From: Eumeta japonica
Taxonomy: Eukaryota > Arthropoda > Insecta > Lepidoptera > Psychidae
Assembly: GCA_005406025.1 (NCBI GenBank)
Contig: BGZK01001262.1
Span: forward strand, 1 to 64,000
Reading direction: 5' to 3'
DNA length: 64,000 nucleotides
Each line of letters begins with the position of its first letter. Positions within the stretch are counted from its first letter, which is position 1. Made by a program: the position numbers and the translations under genes. The notes below the pieces were generated by a model. That model was not told where the DNA came from. It saw nothing but the letters and a program-made list of their open reading frames with translations, and did no database searches. Shown here piece after piece: positions 63,101-64,000 of this stretch.

Positions 63101-63324
63101 GAAATCTACGCTCACTTAAACACTTTGGCGCGGCGCCCCGCCACGTGCCGCCGTCGCAGCGCACGCGCGCCGCCCCGACGAGGCCGTAGCCCCCGCGGCA
63201 CGCGTACTCCAGGCTCGCCGACGCGCGCTCGTCACCCGGCTTGGCACTGGCGTCGCCGGCCACCACGTACAGCCCGTGCTCGGGGTACGGAGGCAGTTTG
63301 CAACACTCCGGATTTGTACTTGAA
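43919..63324 (-). CDS. G2: modular serine protease, HP14/ModSP-like (5' partial)
   Basis: Nine exons on the minus strand, joined as 63116-63324 (sushi A), 62801-62849 (linker microexon), 55042-55250 (sushi B), 54363-54572 (Wonton-like), 53577-53864 (linker and start of protease), 51146-51267 (catalytic His), 47917-48093 (Asp), 45955-46114, and 43919-44124 (Ser and stop). All junctions are AG/GT and phases match, giving one open frame of about 540 codons ending in TAG. Motifs seen: YPEHG in both sushi domains, CGGSI, AAHC, DDIA, AGWG and GDSGG. Family knowledge: HP14/ModSP is a secreted pattern-recognition-linked protease at the top of the Toll/prophenoloxidase cascade. The first sushi, Cys-rich exons and signal-peptide exon seen in G1 should lie beyond the right edge. 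Odd points: a changed acceptor in sushi A and proline before the expected activation site. Family call is fairly sure; the biological role is inference. Confidence 0.8.
44125..45954. other. G2 intron before Ser exon
   Basis: No feature recognised; 44970-45470 has no clear counterpart in G1. Confidence 0.4.
45955..46114 (-). CDS. G2 exon: protease C-terminal half
   Basis: 160 bp, phase 0 in, 1 out. Encodes IAGWGFIDEDGHTSPELQ, then LPYVEIDQC and TSDKICAGHTN, the usual GWG loop and the K-C-AG strand before the Ser motif. Donor GTAAGC. Intact in G1 as well (16689-16848). Confidence 0.88.
46655..46965 (-). repeat. Dispersed Lepidoptera-type repeat (G2)
   Basis: Minus sense begins AGGATTCCGTACGC and ends GGGCAAGTTCGACTCGCACT, the typical ends of the same family. 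A long open stretch here is a by-product. Confidence 0.55.
46966..47910. other. G2 intron after Asp exon
   Basis: A plus-strand stretch near 47172-47300 reads RKSIEDFKSRLFYVNTLKSK and looks like element debris; 47446-47658 is GC-richer but unidentified. Not seen in G1. Confidence 0.35.
47917..48093 (-). CDS. G2 exon: catalytic aspartate
   Basis: 177 bp (59 codons), phase 0 to 0, between CTTTCAG and GTGAGT. Contains QTNFQDDIAIVYLSKPF, the catalytic Asp motif (DDIA), followed by EYVRPVCVDF with the conserved cysteine. No counterpart could be found in G1, where dispersed repeats occupy the corresponding interval. Confidence 0.87.
48457..50325 (-). mobile_element. 5'-truncated CR1/Jockey-like LINE
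   Basis: RT fragments at 49881-50225 (FPDLMKDSKVIPLFK) and 49022-49891 (KFGFTRGRSTIDAG, SVPQGSILGLFLF, LFADDTSLLF with FADD catalytic box). 3' tail in minus sense has TTGAAT-type repeats at 48457-48476. Absent from G1 between about 18957 and 18965. Lies in the G2 intron between His and Asp exons. Confidence 0.85.
49022..49891 (-). pseudogene. LINE reverse transcriptase core
   Basis: 289 residues open from FGFTRGRST through AFDCVDHETLI, FADDTS and FLGITLDDRLQWGPH. Frameshift separates it from the N-terminal RT block at 49881-50225. Confidence 0.85.
50993..51108. repeat. (GT)n microsatellite in G2 intron
   Basis: About 115 bp of GT with GC/GA interruptions, then pure GT. G1 has only a short AT run in this place (19870-19880). 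Confidence 0.95.
51146..51267 (-). CDS. G2 exon: catalytic histidine
   Basis: 122 bp, phase 1 in and 0 out, after TTTCAG. Begins (A)AHCFWSD, the conserved catalytic His motif, and ends GAQLRD before donor GTTAGA. GC-rich compared with its introns. A long (CA)n tract (minus sense) starts about 40 bases past the donor. G1 has the same exon intact at 19914-20035. Confidence 0.88.
51999..52487 (+). pseudogene. Hydrophobic multi-span ORF in G2 intron
   Basis: 162 residues open on the strand opposite the protease gene, starting MFGFIWLVCIICVIHQVLCC, with several hydrophobic stretches (VTLTFFFVLHLIFT, FFNYFELLSVYLSVSITL) and a basic tail. G1 has a related stretch at 20750-21363, broken at its front but reading on past ALFVKW where G2 loses one base. 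I do not recognise a family; insect chemoreceptor debris is a guess. No transcript evidence; probably non-functional in both copies. Confidence 0.3.
53577..53864 (-). CDS. G2 exon: linker and N-terminal part of trypsin-like domain
   Basis: 288 bp, phase 1 to 1. First part is a linker with two cysteines (SDPC and TECG); the second is expected to pair with the catalytic domain. The protease proper begins near IASGGWRARIRELPWHVGIY and continues to QICGGSIISAELVVT, ending one base into the Ala of AAHC. The residue before the presumed new N-terminal Ile is proline, so the activation cleavage would not be trypsin-like. Confidence 0.85.
54363..54572 (-). CDS. G2 exon: Wonton-like cysteine-rich domain
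   Basis: 210 bp, phase 1 to 1, between ATTTTAG and GTCAGA. Encodes about 69 residues beginning GGCSLDYKAGIYYLCKKW and ending NWNYTPACLPG, with cysteines also at STIC, PVCDTP and MKCVDG. Position (between last sushi and protease) and the C..AG..Y.C and NW-Y-C pattern fit the region called Wonton in HP14/ModSP. No other family suggested itself. Confidence 0.7.
55042..55250 (-). CDS. G2 exon: sushi domain B
   Basis: Complete sushi domain: CELPAYPEHG, then YYECEDGYG, NCSDGAW and LPTCV supply C1 to C4. Acceptor TTTTACAG, donor GTAAAT. 209 bp, phase 2 in and 1 out. It joins the Wonton-like exon by G+GT to make a glycine codon. The G1 copy is one base longer and frameshifted. Confidence 0.85.
56419..58480 (-). 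pseudogene. LINE ORF2, reverse transcriptase
   Basis: Blocks: SSLN-like lead at 58158-58373; YRPISLISNIVKVLEKL and RQFGFLKNKST at 57441-58040; GVPQGTILGPLLFLLYIND and SSYADDTAIRC (YADD) at 56991-57413; C-terminal part 56419-56880. Frame breaks near 57420 and 56900-56990. Confidence 0.85.
58484..59268 (-). pseudogene. LINE ORF2, APE-type endonuclease
   Basis: LHLNVRSLNSN, VIVCTETW, KADGVVIYV, then IVGNFNINLL and ADHYPIFL: the order of APE endonuclease motifs (N, E, GDFN-like, DH). Split by a frameshift near 58820. Confidence 0.8.
59283..60649 (-). pseudogene. LINE ORF1
   Basis: Three open pieces. 60371-60649 has a Cys/His motif (CLICESVYH...CSKH) like the PHD-type fingers of some CR1/Jockey ORF1s. 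59685-60359 has a leucine-rich coiled coil (LRVENDLLKEQNSELKDKN) and a basic stretch. 59283-59630 has knuckles (CFKCGCLNHSG, CLKCSCDHETTEC, CVNC). RNA-binding protein of the retrotransposition particle by family knowledge. Confidence 0.7.
60926..62800. other. G2 intron, no gene
   Basis: Collinear with 26715-27960 and 33080-34520 of G1. Only dispersed repeats recognised. Confidence 0.45.
62801..62849 (-). CDS. G2 exon: 49-bp linker microexon before sushi B
   Basis: 49 bp between CTACAG and GTAAGT, phase 1 in and 2 out, encoding the core TTEISGYGSEIDTRL. It is the only way I found to restore frame between sushi A (leaves one base) and sushi B (needs one base). The encoded residues are identical in G1 (34525-34573) although the flanking intron differs, which supports it as coding. 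Confidence 0.7.
63116..63324 (-). CDS. G2 exon: sushi domain A
   Basis: Complete four-cysteine sushi (CCP) domain: C1 in CKLPPYPEHG, C2 in YACRGGYG, C3 in VRCDGG, C4 in PKCL, with the usual Trp between C3 and C4. Donor is GTGAGC. The ancestral acceptor CAG (intact in G1) is CTG here, so the exon probably starts 6 bases later at 63318 using AAG; frame is kept. An extra cysteine sits just before C1 (G1 has Leu). The exon is strikingly GC-rich. Phase 2 in, phase 1 out. Confidence 0.75.
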
Positions 63325-63514
63325 CAGACACAAATATTGATAGTGTGAATAGATATACAAAGTTATGTAGTGGATGTCAAGGAATGATAATTGCTAGAAT
63401 TTTTTTATTATGTTTAATGTTCTTTCCCATAACAAATAAATAATATTTATTTAGTAAATCGTACTATTTTGTAATAGACCCAGTGATCAAGTTCATAATC
63501 ACCATACTAACCAA

Positions 63515-63690
63515 ATCGAATCAAAAATATGTTTATTGCATAAGTAATGAAATTACACTTGAAATACGTCATTATTGCATTCTTTTCGACATTACCGCGC
63601 ATTCCAAATTCTGATTTACCTTGAGACGAATGGGCGAGAAACTCAAGGTTGCTGCTTTTTTACTCATCGATACAAATTATTGAATAATTA
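63515..63690 (-). repeat. LINE 3'-tail copy (third unit)
   Basis: Counterpart of 35222-35400. Related tails occur at 18530-18620 and 48245-48310. Confidence 0.55.
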
Positions 63691-64000
63691 ATATTATAGT
63701 CGGAAATTTGGAAATAATATAGAGCAACCTGATAACCGTTTTAACTTGTATATTCTACATTTAAATAATAAAGAGCATTGAGTGTGTCCTTAGCTACTAA
63801 AATGTTGGAGGTTTGATTCTTAACAAGATTCTTATTGAGTAAATTAGTCTTTCTATCTGTAAATAAAACATTTGGTATTTTGTCTTAAGCTTTTTGAAAT
63901 TCAAAACTACTCCAGAAACTCAAGCTGTGCCACACAAAAAAAATATTGTTATTTGACAATTTTAATATGCATTAAATACACAATTTCAAATCACCTTGGT

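Overview
The window looks like a lepidopteran (moth or butterfly) nuclear genome segment. It is AT-rich with small GC-rich exons and GT-AG introns, and it carries dispersed repeats of a type I recognise from Lepidoptera, an intron-bearing Helitron, CR1/Jockey-like LINEs, a short-LTR gypsy-like element and a tRNA-derived SINE.

The main content is a head-to-tail tandem array on the minus strand. Its genes encode a secreted modular serine protease of the HP14/ModSP type, with sushi (CCP) domains, a cysteine-rich 'Wonton'-like domain and a chymotrypsin-fold catalytic domain. Three copies are visible. G2 (43919 to beyond 64000, 5' exons outside the window) has an open frame of about 540 codons through nine exons with matching splice phases and the full His/Asp/Ser triad. 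G1 (15072-40898) has every exon position from the start codon to the former catalytic-Ser exon, but it carries frameshifts in five exons, has lost an acceptor, and shows no Asp exon: a pseudogene. G0 (2191-6770) is a 5' fragment only (start codon, Cys-rich exons, first sushi), also disabled; homology to the other copies ends near base 1240.

Layout: 1-1235 unique sequence; 1.24-7.5 kb G0; 7.5-12.7 kb Helitron; 12.7-15 kb spacer; 15-41 kb G1, with a 4.75 kb LTR element (28.0-32.8 kb) in one intron; 41-43.9 kb spacer; 43.9-64 kb G2, with two LINE insertions (48.46-50.33 and 56.11-60.93 kb) in introns. The copies are collinear: 1.24-7.5 with 35.5-41.66; 12.72-17.6 with 41.66-47.0; 18.5-27.96 with 48.2-61.9; 34.0-35.7 with 62.3-64.0 kb. 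Each of the four large mobile elements is therefore absent from the paralogous site, which dates it after the duplication.

The genes show an unusual exon design. Each visible sushi domain is made by a 37-52 bp microexon (phase 1 to 2) plus a ~210 bp sushi exon (phase 2 to 1), a 1-1 symmetric module repeated three times. By family knowledge, HP14/ModSP proteases start the haemolymph cascades leading to Toll activation and prophenoloxidase activation; that this array does so is inference. I found no classical LDLa repeats, which HP14/ModSP normally carry at the N-terminus.
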